Assembly: GCF_020880695.1 (NCBI RefSeq)
Contig: NZ_JAJIWO010000002.1
Span: 682,432-746,431 of the forward strand
Origin: Mucilaginibacter sp. UR6-11
GTDB taxonomy: Bacteria > Bacteroidota > Bacteroidia > Sphingobacteriales > Sphingobacteriaceae
DNA: 64,000 nt
Direction of reading: 5' to 3'
Made by a program: the position numbers and the translations under genes. Positions 1-10,000 of this stretch are shown here, in pieces. Each line of letters opens with the position of its first letter. Position 1 is the first letter of the stretch. The notes below the pieces were generated by a model. That model ran no database searches, was not told the DNA's origin, and worked only from the letters and a program-made list of their open reading frames with translations.

Positions 1-2143
1 CAAATCCTTTAGCTAATGACAAAGCCTGCGCAGGATCCTGTAACGATATGGCCGTTAAAGCAGCACCCTGGATAGCATACGATTCGCTTTTTAAAGCCTC
101 TTTAAACGTGTTCATCATGCCGGCGGCTTTTAGCTTGCCTAAGGTTGATATGGCTGCGGCACGTACCAAAGTATTATCGTCAGTTTGTGCTATTGAAAGT
201 AATATCGGCTGGGCCGCGTTGCGTACATCGTCATTAGCCATATTTAAGCCGCGAATAGCTTTAATGCGCAGTCCGTAATATTTGTCTTTTAAAGCGGCAA
301 GCATCACTTTGCGTGCGCCTGCATCACCTTGCTCGGGCGTGGCTTTGTCTATCGCCTCAAAACGGTCAAGAAATAACGGCGCGTTAAAATATTGGAAAAC
401 GTATTCTTCCAGTGTTTTGCTGTCCTTTTTCTCGGCCAATAACACCTTATCGCCGTCAACATTTACCAAATCTGGTTTTACTGACGATGCAAAAGTTAAG
501 GTATCGGCCTTATCATTCATCCAAACATTATGGCGAACTTTTTTGCCACCGGCATAGATATCAATAGCCATTGGTAAAATAAAGCCGTTACCATCCTGTG
601 TTTGCTGCAGGTAAACAGTTTCTTTTTTAGCGTCATCATCCCATTTATAACTAATTTTCAGGGTAGGGTTGCCATGTCCGTAATACCATTGGTTAAAGAA
701 CCAGTTTAAATCGCGGCCACTGGCTTCCTCTAATGCTAAACGCAGCTGCTGCGCTTCGCCGGCTTTAAAGGCATTTGTTTTAAGATAGATGCCCAATCCT
801 TTATAAAAGGCGTCATAACCCAGGTAGTTACGCAGCATGTTTAAGATCCGGCCACCTTTTTGGTAGGTAACCGCATCAAACACATCTTCCTTGTCATTAT
901 AATGAAAACGCACCAGGTCCTTGGCTTTATTAGCCGGATTTGCCAAATAGTTCAGCATGGCCGTGTAGGCATGTGCATCTGCCTCGTCTTTGCCATATTT
1001 ATGTTCGGCCCAGAGCATTTCGCTAAAGTCGGCGAATGATTCATTCACGGTGAGGTTGCTCCAGCTTTCAGCCGTTACCAAATCGCCAAACCATTGGTGA
1101 AACAGCTCATGCGCAATGGTGCTGCGGCCGGCATCATAACCGGCATCTATTAACTCGCGGTGCGTAAGTTGCACGTAATCGCCATGCAAGGTAGCCGATG
1201 TGTTTTCCATGGCGCCGCTTACATAATCGCGAACAACTATCTGCGAATATTTGTACCATGGGTAATCAACGCCTAAGGTTTTTGAATAAAACTCAATCAG
1301 CTCAGGTGTTTGGCCAAAGATCTCTTTGGCGTAAGGGAAATATTTTGGCTCAAGGTAATAGTTAACCTCTTTGTTGCGCCATTTATCTTTATAGATCTTA
1401 AAATCGCCAACGGCCATCATAAACAAATATGGCGAGTGCGGCAACTCTTGTTTCCAGGTGTCAGTACGGGTACCGTCGCCGTTAACTTTTTGCACGGCCA
1501 GCCTGCCGTTTGATAAAGTGACATACTTTGCGGGCACGGTCATGCTGATCTCATCAGTAGTTTTTTGTTCAGACTTATCAATGGTCGGGAACCAGCACGA
1601 TGAGCTTTCGGTTTCGCCCTGTGTCCAGATCTGGGTTGGCTTATCTTTTTCTGTGCCATCGGGGTTAATAAAATACAAACCCTTGGCATCATTGATAGCA
1701 GCGCTGCCTTTTACATGCAGTTGGTTAGGTTTTGATGTGTAGTCAATATACACCGTATAGTTTTCGTTATTGCGATAAACCCTGTCCAGCTGGATGGCCA
1801 GGCTTAGACTATCCTCGTATTTATATTTAAGCGGGAAGTTTTTACCGTTCTTAACAACCGAGATATTGTTGATATCCATGCCTTTGGCGTCAAGCCTTAA
1901 GGTGTCAGTCGGGTAAAAATGGGGTTTCAATGTAACCCATTCCTTGCCATACAGGTAGCGTTTTTTATAATCAAAACGCACATCCAGTTTGGTGTGGATC
2001 AAATCATTGATACGGGTTGGTGTAGCCCGGTACATTTTTAGAGCGGGGCTTTCGGCCTTTGGCGCCTGTGCCATTACCGGGCTTAGCGAGGCGGCGGTAA
2101 TTACCATACCGGTTAGCAAACCGGTTAACGTGGTTTTTTTCAT
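1..2143 (-). CDS. M1 family zinc metallopeptidase (aminopeptidase N-like), 3' end outside the window
   Basis: Secreted or periplasmic M1 aminopeptidase. The reading frame stays open from the ATG at 2141-2143 to the window edge, giving about 714 residues, so the C-terminus is missing. A signal peptide (MKKTTLTGLLTGMVITAASL...) ends near residue 26. The substrate-binding GAMEN motif is near residue 309. The zinc motif HELFH is near 344, and the third zinc ligand lies in NESFA about 20 residues later, so all expected catalytic elements are present. The last visible stretch looks helical and HEAT-like, as in large M1 enzymes. The gene is transcribed away from the arsenic operon, and the gap of about 90 bp holds nothing notable. 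The family role is removal of N-terminal residues from peptides; the exact substrate cannot be read. Confidence 0.93.
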   Translation of the reverse strand, partial: MKKTTLTGLLTGMVITAASLSPVMAQAPKAESPALKMYRATPTRINDLIHTKLDVRFDYKKRYLYGKEWVTLKPHFYPTDTLRLDAKGMDINNISVVKNGKNFPLKYKYEDSLSLAIQLDRVYRNNENYTVYIDYTSKPNQLHVKGSAAINDAKGLYFINPDGTEKDKPTQIWTQGETESSSCWFPTIDKSEQKTTDEISMTVPAKYVTLSNGRLAVQKVNGDGTRTDTWKQELPHSPYLFMMAVGDFKIYKDKWRNKEVNYYLEPKYFPYAKEIFGQTPELIEFYSKTLGVDYPWYKYSQIVVRDYVSGAMENTSATLHGDYVQLTHRELIDAGYDAGRSTIAHELFHQWFGDLVTAESWSNLTVNESFADFSEMLWAEHKYGKDEADAHAYTAMLNYLANPANKAKDLVRFHYNDKEDVFDAVTYQKGGRILNMLRNYLGYDAFYKGLGIYLKTNAFKAGEAQQLRLALEEASGRDLNWFFNQWYYGHGNPTLKISYKWDDDAKKETVYLQQTQDGNGFILPMAIDIYAGGKKVRHNVWMNDKADTLTFASSVKPDLVNVDGDKVLLAEKKDSKTLEEYVFQYFNAPLFLDRFEAIDKATPEQGDAGARKVMLAALKDKYYGLRIKAIRGLNMANDDVRNAAQPILLSIAQTDDNTLVRAAAISTLGKLKAAGMMNTFKEALKSESYAIQGAALTAISLQDPAQALSLAKGF

Positions 2144-2233
2144 ACAGAATATTGAATCAGTTATAAGCGAAATTAATAGTTTTAATTTAAATAACTAAGA
2201 CTGCTGCCCACTGAAATTGTTACGGCCGTGGTT

Positions 2234-3301
2234 TTAATCAGGCCGATAATATTTTTTGCGGAACCAAAACGCCAGGTTAACCAAAGCAATCAATGCCGGC
2301 ACTTCAACCAGCGGGCCTATTACGCCGGTAAAAGCTTCGCCCGAGTTAATGCCGAACACGCCAATGGCTACTGCAATAGCCAGCTCGAAATTATTGCCGG
2401 TTGCGGTAAAGGCTATTGCTGTGGTACGCGAATAATCAGCACCGAATGATTTGCCGATAAAGAAGCTCAGCACAAACATAATGGCAAAATAAACAGCCAG
2501 CGGGATAGCTATGCGTACAACATCCATTGGTATTTGTATAATAAGATTGCCTTTAAGGCTAAACATGATTATAATGGTAAACAACAGCGCTATTAAAGTA
2601 ACGGGCGATATAAAAGGCACGTATTTGTTTTGAAACCATTCTTCGCCTTTAAGTTTTATCAGGGCGTAACGGCTGATGATACCCGCTGCAAACGGTATGC
2701 CCAGGTAAATGCCGACGCTTTTGGCTATGGCACCAATAGTAATATCGACAGCCAGTCCCTTTAACCCAAATAAGGGTGGTAAAACGGTAATGAATACGTA
2801 GGCATAAACGCTGTATAACAGTACCTGGAAGATGCTGTTTAGGGCGATAAGCCCGGCGGCGTATTCGCGGTTACCTTCGGCCAGCTCATTCCATACCACC
2901 ACCATGGCAATACAACGCGCCAGGCCTATCAGGATCAAACCAATCATATACGCCGGGTGGTCGCGTAAAAAGGTGATGGCCAGTATAAACATCAACAGCG
3001 GGCCAACCACCCAGTTCAGGATCAATGACGCGCTTAATACTTTGGTGTCTTTAAATACCTCGCCCATGTTTTCATATTTAACTTTTGCCAGCGGCGGATA
3101 CATCATCAATATCAAACCAACCGCCAGAGGCAGGTTGGTTGTGCCGCTTGAAAATGAGTTGATAAAAGCCGCTGATGAGGGTATAAAATATCCCGTAGCA
3201 ACACCAATACCCATAGCTAAAAATATCCACAAGGTTAAATAACGGTCAAGAAACCCCAGTTTTTTACGCCCTGCCACGGGTGCGCAATGATCTATAGCCA
3301 T
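2234..3301 (-). CDS. acr3: ACR3-family arsenite efflux permease
   Basis: Inner-membrane arsenite/H+ antiporter that expels As(III), the product of the reductase encoded just upstream. At 355 aa with about ten hydrophobic segments it has normal ACR3 length. The segment [16 protein letters not shown] carries the conserved cysteine (C130) used by this family for As(III) recognition, which separates it from the ArsB family. The start is 2 nt from the arsC stop, so the two are almost certainly translated from one message. It is the last gene of arsR-DUF6428-arsC-acr3 and should be induced with the others when ArsR leaves the two operators at 4318 and 4698. Confidence 0.95.
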   Translation of the reverse strand: MAIDHCAPVAGRKKLGFLDRYLTLWIFLAMGIGVATGYFIPSSAAFINSFSSGTTNLPLAVGLILMMYPPLAKVKYENMGEVFKDTKVLSASLILNWVVGPLLMFILAITFLRDHPAYMIGLILIGLARCIAMVVVWNELAEGNREYAAGLIALNSIFQVLLYSVYAYVFITVLPPLFGLKGLAVDITIGAIAKSVGIYLGIPFAAGIISRYALIKLKGEEWFQNKYVPFISPVTLIALLFTIIIMFSLKGNLIIQIPMDVVRIAIPLAVYFAIMFVLSFFIGKSFGADYSRTTAIAFTATGNNFELAIAVAIGVFGINSGEAFTGVIGPLVEVPALIALVNLAFWFRKKYYRPD

Positions 3302-3303
3302 GA

Positions 3304-3723
3304 TCAGGATTTTAAATTTTCGTTGACGAAATTTTGAATATACTGACGGATCAACTCGCGCACGGCCCTAAATTGCTCCATGATCTCTTCTTCGGTGCCG
3401 GTTGCTTTTGCCGGATCGGGGAAATTGTAATGCAGCTTAACCGCCCTGGTTGGGAAATAAGGGCAGCTTTCCTTAGCATTGTCACATACGGTAATTACGT
3501 AGTCGAAATCAATATCCAGGTACTCATTAATATTATTAGAGGTATGATGGGATATATCGATGCCATCGCGTTTCATGATTTCAATGGCACGCGGGTTCAC
3601 CCCATGGGTTTCTATACCTGCGCTGTAGATATTTGCTTTGTCGCCCGCAAAATAACGCAGGTAACCTTCGGCTATCTGGCTGCGGCAGCTGTTTCCGGTG
3701 CAAAGCACCAATACATTTTTCAT
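3304..3723 (-). CDS. arsC: Arsenate reductase, low-molecular-weight phosphatase type
   Basis: Cytoplasmic reduction of arsenate to arsenite, the form exported by ACR3. The N-terminal P-loop CTGNSCR (C8 to R14) is the CX5R signature of LMW tyrosine phosphatases and of thioredoxin-coupled ArsC. Two further cysteines in [13 protein letters not shown] (about residues 80 and 87) match the redox relay of the thioredoxin-coupled class, so the protein is probably a true reductase and not a phosphatase. Length 139 aa is typical. It is third in the ars operon, 31 nt after the DUF6428 gene. Confidence 0.94.
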   Translation of the reverse strand: MKNVLVLCTGNSCRSQIAEGYLRYFAGDKANIYSAGIETHGVNPRAIEIMKRDGIDISHHTSNNINEYLDIDFDYVITVCDNAKESCPYFPTRAVKLHYNFPDPAKATGTEEEIMEQFRAVRELIRQYIQNFVNENLKS

Positions 3724-3754
3724 TTGTTTACAGTTAAGTTATTTTAAATCAGGA

Positions 3755-4303
3755 TTAGCAGCAGCCTGCGCCGGGCGTACAAACGGCCGTAGCTGCAACC
3801 AGGTTCTTTAACTGAACTTTTGGCTTAGCCACGGTTTCAGTTGTGCAACACGCTTCATTTTTGTCATTAGTACCGCAACTGCCGCCACGTTCTATAGCTT
3901 TGCATTGTACGGTGTCCGCACGCAGATCAACTAACAGGTTTTCCTTATTAATAACAATATCGTTCGGCAGCATTTGTCGCGCGTCGAAGCCGGTGTTTCC
4001 AAATTCGATTTTGACGATGCCATCCGGATCAAGCTGCAATGATTTTTCGACGATGTTTATAATTGACAGCGCCTTAGCCGCCGTCATTGATCTTTCCTGG
4101 TCATTTACCGCAGGTTCGTAAAGCTGGACGATGGTTTCTGTCCACCGGTTTACCATGCCGCCACAGTCGACGGCCGTTATCACCGCCTGTTTAATCTCCG
4201 TGATATGGAAAGATGGATCAACCATTTTGCCGTCAGCATATTGAAATTGCAGGTGAAGGCCCGGGTTACTTACCAGGGCTTGTTTAAATGTTTGCCAGTT
4301 CAT
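3755..4303 (-). CDS. DUF6428 family protein of the ars operon with a cysteine-rich tail
   Basis: 182-aa soluble protein with no signal peptide. The first 120 residues look like the DUF6428 family that accompanies arsR in Bacteroidota; its biochemical role is not established as far as I know. From about residue 136 the protein becomes cysteine-rich: C136, a GGSCG segment, an ACC pair, and finally CTPGAGCC at the very end. Clustered cysteines in an ars operon suggest As(III) binding or metallochaperone-like delivery to ACR3, comparable in idea to ArsD, but this is inference. It lies directly after arsR, with an ArsR-type palindrome (4318-4333) 14 nt upstream of its start, and leads arsC and acr3. 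Confidence 0.75.
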   Translation of the reverse strand: MNWQTFKQALVSNPGLHLQFQYADGKMVDPSFHITEIKQAVITAVDCGGMVNRWTETIVQLYEPAVNDQERSMTAAKALSIINIVEKSLQLDPDGIVKIEFGNTGFDARQMLPNDIVINKENLLVDLRADTVQCKAIERGGSCGTNDKNEACCTTETVAKPKVQLKNLVAATAVCTPGAGCC

Positions 4304-4317
4304 GATTCGTATGTTTA

Positions 4318-4333
4318 ATTGTAATATTACGAT
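4318..4333. promoter_or_regulatory. Predicted ArsR operator in front of the DUF6428-arsC-acr3 genes
   Basis: The 16-mer attgtaatattacgat is a palindrome with one mismatch. It shares ATATTACGAT with the 16-mer at 4698-4713 upstream of arsR. Two matching palindromes, one before each promoter-proximal ars gene, fit autoregulated ArsR control. The site lies in the 48-bp gap between arsR and the DUF6428 gene, so it may give the effector genes their own regulated promoter. Confidence 0.6.
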
Positions 4334-4351
4334 GTATTGATATAAAAAATT

Positions 4352-4681
4352 TTAGCAGCAGTTGTTTTTAACCGTATAGGATGCAAACAGACTGTTTAAT
4401 TCATTTTGCAGGTTGTCCCAGGCGTTGGGCTCTATACAATAACATACGCTTACGCCTTCAATGGTACCTTGTATTAAACCTGCATTTTTAAGTTCTTTTA
4501 AATGTTGTGATATGGTGGCCTGTGCCAAACCCAGTTCAGTCACCAGATCGCCGCAAATGCAGGTATTGGCCTTAATCAGTTCCTGCAGAATAGCAATCCG
4601 CGCCGGGTGGGCAATTGCTTTTAGCTGTACGGCCAGTTTATTTTGCCCGGCTGTAAATATTTCTGTTTTGGTTATCCCCAT
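4352..4681 (-). CDS. arsR: ArsR/SmtB-family arsenic-responsive repressor
   Basis: 109-aa winged-helix repressor. The helix-turn-helix reads as LAQATISQHLKELKNAGLI (about residues 52-70). The CICGDL segment before it matches the metal-sensing ELCVCDL box of ArsR proteins, with two cysteines. A further C-Y-C and a terminal CC add possible As(III) ligands. By family, it binds DNA without metal and is released on As(III) binding. It heads the operon with DUF6428, arsC and acr3. The palindrome at 4698-4713 lies 17 nt upstream of its start and is the likely autoregulatory site. Confidence 0.93.
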   Translation of the reverse strand: MGITKTEIFTAGQNKLAVQLKAIAHPARIAILQELIKANTCICGDLVTELGLAQATISQHLKELKNAGLIQGTIEGVSVCYCIEPNAWDNLQNELNSLFASYTVKNNCC

Positions 4682-4697
4682 TGTATTATTTAACTAC

Positions 4698-4713
4698 ATC
4701 GCAATATTACGAT
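4698..4713. promoter_or_regulatory. Predicted ArsR operator upstream of arsR
   Basis: The 16-mer atcgcaatattacgat has dyad symmetry with one mismatch and closely matches the copy at 4318-4333. Its position just upstream of the arsR start suits occlusion of the arsR promoter by its own product. Confidence 0.62.
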
Positions 4714-4798
4714 TAATAATTCAGATTGCAAAAAAATCCGCTGTTTTTACAACGGATTTTTTATATATCAAGGTTAATTAGCCTTTACTGATTGCTGC

Positions 4799-5212
4799 TT
4801 AGCAGTATTGCTCAAACGCGCCAATCAGGTTATCGGCTATCATTTGTGCAGGGCGGCCTTCAATCTGGTAGCGCTCAATCATATGTACCAATTTGCCATC
4901 TTTAAACAAAGCCATAGCGGGTGATGACGGCGGGTAAGGCAACATATAGTTGCGGGCGGTATCAACAGCTTCTTTTTCCATCCCGGCAAAAACAGTTACA
5001 AATTTATCGGGATGTTTTGCGTTTTGCGTAGCCATGCGTGCAGCGGGGCGCGCATTGGCAGCAGCACAACCGCAAACAGAATTTACCATTACAAGTACAG
5101 TTCCCGGTGCTTCAATGGCGTTTTTAACAGCATCGGCATCTTTTAATTCTTCAAAACCAACTCTGGTAAGCTCTTCCCTCATTGGGGTAACTAAATATTC
5201 TGGATACATCAT
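4799..5212 (-). CDS. BrxA/BrxB family bacilliredoxin
   Basis: 137-aa cytoplasmic thiol protein of the YphP/YqiW family, a thioredoxin-fold variant that removes bacillithiol from S-thiolated proteins in Firmicutes and in bacillithiol-containing Bacteroidota. The active-site CGC motif is visible at residues 47-49 (NSVCGCA), followed by the family's long conserved helix (ANARPAARMA). Length and motif fit BrxA/BrxB; I cannot choose between the two. It is transcribed in the same direction as the ars operon but 117 bp upstream of arsR, and it has its own upstream region shared with the divergent M23 gene. Confidence 0.9.
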   Translation of the reverse strand: MMYPEYLVTPMREELTRVGFEELKDADAVKNAIEAPGTVLVMVNSVCGCAAANARPAARMATQNAKHPDKFVTVFAGMEKEAVDTARNYMLPYPPSSPAMALFKDGKLVHMIERYQIEGRPAQMIADNLIGAFEQYC

Positions 5213-5397
5213 AAGGCATCTATTTTTAAGAAATTATCCACAAAAATAATAAATAGGTAACACTAACGGTTTAAAATTCGTAATACTACATCTTGCTGAC
5301 AATGGCAGAATACAAACCAAATGTTAAATTGTTTAAATAATATTGTTTTGTTACTGCCTTTTTATAAATTGCAGACCCCTAAATGTTATAAGTGTAA

Positions 5398-6261
5398 ATG
5401 AAAGTTAGCCCAAAAGACATTAGTACAATTGTTATCTTAAGTAAGAATAAACAAAGTACTAGGACGATCCAGGTGCGTACTCACCATCTAGCCCGCTTAA
5501 AATATTATGCTTTGGGTTTGCTAGGTGTGCTGACACTTTTAATCGGATCAATTGTTTTGCTGCAAAAAAGAAGCCGGCAGCAAGAGGCTGAAAAGCAGCT
5601 GTTACTTACCCAGATCATAAGCCTGAAAGGGCAAATCCCGATAGCCCTTAAAAAAGAAGGTGAAAAAAATTCGGCCCAAAGCTATATACAGGCCATAGAA
5701 GGCAAACTAAAAAATATTAATGATTATTTAAGAAAGCGTGGTTTAAAAGGCTTTTCTACCAAATCTGTTGGTGGTGACGGTACAGCTGATGCCAAACTTA
5801 CAGACAAGGAAGTTTACATGGCTTACAATGATTATTTAACCCACCTGGTAAATAGCGTAGCCTTTACCCCTATGGGCTATCCGCGTATCAGTTCCATGAC
5901 TTCAAGTTTCGGTTTCAGGAGCGATCCTTTCAATTCGGCACATGCCGAATTTCATCCCGGCATTGATTTTAAAGGCGAACGTGGCGATGTTGCCAAGTGC
6001 ACAGCTAACGGCAGGGTTGTATCTGCCGGGTGGAACGGTGGTTACGGTAACTGCGTTCGGGTAGCGCATTCTAACGGTTTTGAAACGCTGTACGGACATT
6101 TATCACGTATTACCGTAAGGGTTGGGCAGCAACTGGCCGTGGGCGATAAAGTGGGCGAAGTAGGTTCAACCGGGCGTTCAACCGGTGCACATTTACATTA
6201 TGAAGTACGTAAAGACGGAAAACCGGTTAATCCGGTTAAATTTTTAACCGTAAATAATTAA
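5398..6261 (+). CDS. Membrane-anchored M23 family peptidase (LytM-type)
   Basis: 287-aa murein hydrolase or LytM-factor. Layout: short basic cytoplasmic N-terminus, one membrane segment at about 36-54, a coiled-coil stretch (about 58-115), then an M23 domain from about 165 to the end. Zinc ligands are intact: H186 and D190 in FHPGID, and the HLH motif at 265-267. An intact site implies real endopeptidase activity on peptidoglycan cross-bridges. The bactofilin gene follows after 11 nt. An M23 peptidase next to a bactofilin is a recurrent pair in which the bactofilin scaffold is thought to localise the peptidase for cell-shape control. Confidence 0.92.
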   Translation: MKVSPKDISTIVILSKNKQSTRTIQVRTHHLARLKYYALGLLGVLTLLIGSIVLLQKRSRQQEAEKQLLLTQIISLKGQIPIALKKEGEKNSAQSYIQAIEGKLKNINDYLRKRGLKGFSTKSVGGDGTADAKLTDKEVYMAYNDYLTHLVNSVAFTPMGYPRISSMTSSFGFRSDPFNSAHAEFHPGIDFKGERGDVAKCTANGRVVSAGWNGGYGNCVRVAHSNGFETLYGHLSRITVRVGQQLAVGDKVGEVGSTGRSTGAHLHYEVRKDGKPVNPVKFLTVNN

Positions 6262-6272
6262 TCAGAGCAACA

Positions 6273-6659
6273 ATGGGGGTTTTTTCAAAAAAAGATAAAA
6301 TAGCGCTTGACCAGCAGGCGATATCAACGTTAATTAGCGAAGGAAGCACCATAACAGGTAACTTAAACGCACCTGCTGTTGCACGTATTGACGGCCATGT
6401 AAACGGCGACGTACAGGTAGATGAGGGGCTGATATTAGGCGAAAAAGGCCTCATAACCGGCAATATCACTACCAAAGAAATGACCATTTACGGTACGGTA
6501 AATGGTAACATCGCCGTACAGTCGCTTGAAATTAAAGGAACAGGTAAAGTTACCGGCGATATCGAAACTGTCACGCTGCTGGTGGAAGCGGGCGGCGTTT
6601 ACAACGGTCACCTGGCAATGTCGGTAACCGATACCAAACAAATTAAGCAAATAGCTTAA
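6273..6659 (+). CDS. Bactofilin (polymer-forming cytoskeletal protein)
   Basis: 128-aa bactofilin. A short N-terminal tail (MGVFSKKDK) is followed by repeated beta-helix turns, visible as the pattern I-x-G-x-V/I-x-G-D/N-V/I (for example ARIDGHVNGDVQVDEG). Bactofilins polymerise without nucleotide into non-polar filaments attached to the membrane and recruit cell-wall enzymes. The gene is 11 nt after the M23 peptidase, so it is very likely co-transcribed, and the two products probably act together. Length is normal and no membrane segment is present. Confidence 0.92.
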   Translation: MGVFSKKDKIALDQQAISTLISEGSTITGNLNAPAVARIDGHVNGDVQVDEGLILGEKGLITGNITTKEMTIYGTVNGNIAVQSLEIKGTGKVTGDIETVTLLVEAGGVYNGHLAMSVTDTKQIKQIA

Positions 6660-6804
6660 AGATAGACCTATCCTGTTCATATGGGCACCGGCATTCATTC
6701 GGTCGCACAGCTGTAATCAATGCCTCAAAAAGGCGTTTCCTAATCTAAACTCTACCACCAAATGTGACTTGTATATTACCATTTTATTACGCACCTTTGC
6801 GTTG

Positions 6805-6910
6805 CTTATAGAGAAAGACGGAGGGATTAGACCCTGCGATGTCTTAGCAACCTGTTGCTTAACAAGGTGCTACATTCTACTCAGACCAATGACGGTTCGG
6901 GACAGATAAG
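6805..6910 (+). promoter_or_regulatory. SAM-I (S-box) riboswitch controlling the met genes
   Basis: Contains the S-box core: the P1 strand cttat (6805-6809) pairs with ataag (6906-6910). Between them lie AGAGAAAGACGGAGGGA, the junction GATGTCTTAGCAACCTG, and AACAAGGTGCTACATTC. These match the conserved SAM-binding core. It lies upstream of metH and metF, the expected targets, and would reduce their expression when S-adenosylmethionine is plentiful. The expression platform is not obvious: a weak inverted pair (gaaagtc / gacttttc) lies at 6913-6945 but has no clean U-run. A possible promoter, TTG with CACCTTTG, lies just before it (about 6769-6799). Confidence 0.93.
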
Positions 6911-6960
6911 TGAAAGTCAAAAAATCAATATCCGACTTTTCGAAATAAGCATATTTTTAA

Positions 6961-7033
6961 TGTTGTAAGTTATACGTTGTGAGTTGTACGTTTTGCGTTG
7001 CTTTCAACCTTTAACCTGCAACCTACAACACTC
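6961..7033. repeat. Degenerate word repeat (GTTGTAAGTTATACGT class) before metH
   Basis: A run of near-identical words built on acgttttgcgt, gttgtaagt and gagttgtacg, followed by complementary words (caacctttaacc, cctgcaacc, tacaacactc). It therefore reads as loosely inverted. It is related to the string at 47593-47623. It occupies most of the space between the riboswitch and the metH start and contributes an in-frame but probably untranslated extension. Confidence 0.6.
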
Positions 7034-7043
7034 AAATCCAAAA

Positions 7044-10000
7044 ATGGATATAAAAGAAGAACTAAAAAAACGAATACTAATCATTGACGGCGCAATGGGT
7101 ACCATGATACAACGGTACCAGTTAACCGAAAAGGATTTTCGCGGGGAACGATTTAAGGATCACCCAAGTGACCTGCAGGGCAATAATGACCTGCTAAATA
7201 TTACGCGCCCGGATATTATCAGGGCTATTCATACCGAATACATGGATGCCGGCGCAGATATCATCGAAACAAATACTTTTAGCACCCAGGTAATTTCGCT
7301 GGCCGATTATCACCTGGAAGAACTGGCTTATGAGTTGAGCTATGAAGGTGCACGTATAGCGCGCGAGGCGGCCGACGAATATACCTTGAAAACCCCCAAC
7401 AAACCACGTTTTGTAGCCGGTGCTGTCGGTCCGACTAACCGTACGGCGTCTTTGTCGCCTGATGTGAACGACCCGGGTTACCGCGCCGTTACGTTTGATG
7501 ACCTGGCTGATGCGTATTACGACCAGGTACGTGGCCTGGTTGATGGCGGATCGGACGTGTTGCTGATTGAAACCATATTTGATACTTTAAATGCAAAAGC
7601 AGCCTTATTTGCTGTTAACCGGTATGCTCATGAAAGCGGCAAGCACCTTCCGGTAATGATATCCGGAACGATTACCGATGCTTCGGGCCGTACCCTTTCG
7701 GGGCAAACCGTCGAAGCATTCTGGAACTCGGTGCGCCATGCTAACCTGCTGTCGGTAGGCTTAAATTGTGCGCTGGGTGCCAAAGAAATGCGCCCGCATA
7801 TCCAGGAATTGTCCGAGAAAGCCGATGTGTTTATCTCGGCCTATCCAAACGCCGGTTTACCAAACGAGTTTGGCCAGTATGACGAAACCGCGCACGAAAC
7901 CGCCCACCAGGTTGACGACTTTATGAAAGCCGGCCTGGTAAATATTGTAGGCGGTTGTTGTGGTACTACGCCCGATCACATCAGGTGTATTGCCGAGCGC
8001 GCCGAAAAATATTCGCCGCGTTTAATACCCGTGGTTGAGCCGTACATGCGCTTAAGCGGATTGGAAGCCGTAACCATAACCCCCGAAAGCATTTTTGTAA
8101 ACGTGGGCGAGCGTACCAACATTACCGGTTCGCCAAAATTCTCGAAGCTGATCCTGGCCGAGAATTACGAAGAGGCCCTTACCGTTGCCCGCCAGCAGGT
8201 AGAAGGCGGCGCGCAGGTTATTGATATCAACATGGATGAGGGTATGATCGATTCGGAAGCCGTTATGGTGAAATTCCTGAACCTGGTTGCGTCCGAGCCG
8301 GATATTTCCAAACTGCCCATCATGATCGACTCGTCAAAATGGACGGTGATCGAGGCGGGTTTAAAATGTATCCAGGGTAAGGGTATCGTTAACTCTATCT
8401 CGCTGAAAGAAGGCGAAGAGAAGTTTAAAGAATACGCCCGTAAGATCCTAAGCTATGGTGCTGCAACAGTCGTAATGGCTTTTGACGAAACAGGCCAGGC
8501 TGATAATTTAGAGCGCCGTAAAGAGATCTGCCAAAGATCATACAACATATTAGTTAACGAAGTTGGTTTCCCGCCGCAGGATATCATATTCGACCCGAAT
8601 ATTTTAACCGTGGCTACGGGATTGGAAGAACATAATAACTACGCGGTCGACTTTATTGACGCCACCCGCTGGATCAAAGAAAACCTGCCTTATGCCAAAG
8701 TTAGCGGCGGGGTAAGTAATATTTCGTTCTCCTTCAGGGGCAACAACGTGGTGCGCGAGGCGATGCACTCGGCCTTCCTTTACCATGCTATTAAGGCAGG
8801 TATGGACATGGGTATTGTTAACGCCGGCATGCTTGAAGTTTACCAGGAAATCGATAAAGAATTATTGGTGCTGGTTGAAGACGTACTGCTAAACCGCCGC
8901 GACGATGCCACCGAGCGCCTGGTTGAATATGCCGATACCGTAAAAAGTAAAGGCAAGGAGATCGTACGCGACGAGGAGTGGCGCAAAGAGCCCGTTGAGA
9001 GCCGTTTGTCGCACGCGCTGGTAAAAGGTATCATCGAGTATCTGGATGACGACGTAGAGGAAGCCAGGCAGAAATACGCCAAGCCGCTGGAAGTGATCGA
9101 AGGCCCGTTAATGGACGGGATGAATATCGTAGGCGACCTCTTTGGCGCAGGCAAAATGTTTTTACCGCAGGTGGTAAAATCGGCCCGGGTAATGAAGAAG
9201 GCGGTGGCTTATTTATTGCCGTTTATTGAGTTAGAGAAACAGCGTGTTATTGATGCAGGTGAAGACTCAAGCGGAAGCCGGGCAAACGCAGGCAAGGTTT
9301 TAATGGCCACCGTAAAAGGTGATGTACACGATATCGGCAAAAATATCGTGGGTGTGGTTTTGGCCTGTAATAATTTCGAGGTTATTGACCTTGGCGTTAT
9401 GGTGCCGGCACAACGCATTATTGACGAAGCGATTAAACAGGAAGTTGATATAATAGGGCTAAGCGGGTTAATTACGCCGTCGCTTGATGAAATGGTGCAT
9501 TTTGCCAAGGAGATGGAGCGCCAAAATTTCACTATTCCGTTAATTATTGGCGGCGCTACTACTTCGCGCATTCACGCGGCGGTAAAGGTCGCTCCAAATT
9601 ATTCGGGTGCCGCTATTCACGTGCTGGATGCATCGCGCAGCGTAACGGTTTGCAGCAGCCTGATGAACCGTGATACCCGCGATAGCTATATCCAAGGCAT
9701 TAAGGACGAATACGAAAAAGCCCGCGAGGCCCACGCCAATAAAAAATCAGACAAGCGTTTTGTAACGCTGGAGCAGGCCCGTGCCGATAAGTTCCAGATT
9801 GATTTGAACAAAGTAGCGCCGAAACCGGCCTTTACCGGGACTAAGGTTTTTGAGGCCTATCCGTTGGCTGATTTGGTGCCTTATATCGACTGGACACCGT
9901 TCTTCCATACCTGGGAGTTGCGGGGCAGCTATCCAAAGATCTTTGAAGATAAGTTTGTAGGCGTTGAGGCTAAGAAATTATTTGATGATGCCCAAAAGCT

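Noticed and set aside
6984..7043. Upstream ATG giving a 20-residue longer MetH
   Set aside because: Those residues are encoded by the word repeat and do not resemble MetH N-termini; [20 protein letters not shown] is the natural start.
8604..9734. Several minus-strand frames of 60-120 residues inside metH
   Set aside because: They lie antisense to a fully conserved gene, have no recognisable motifs and are a normal by-product of its codon use.
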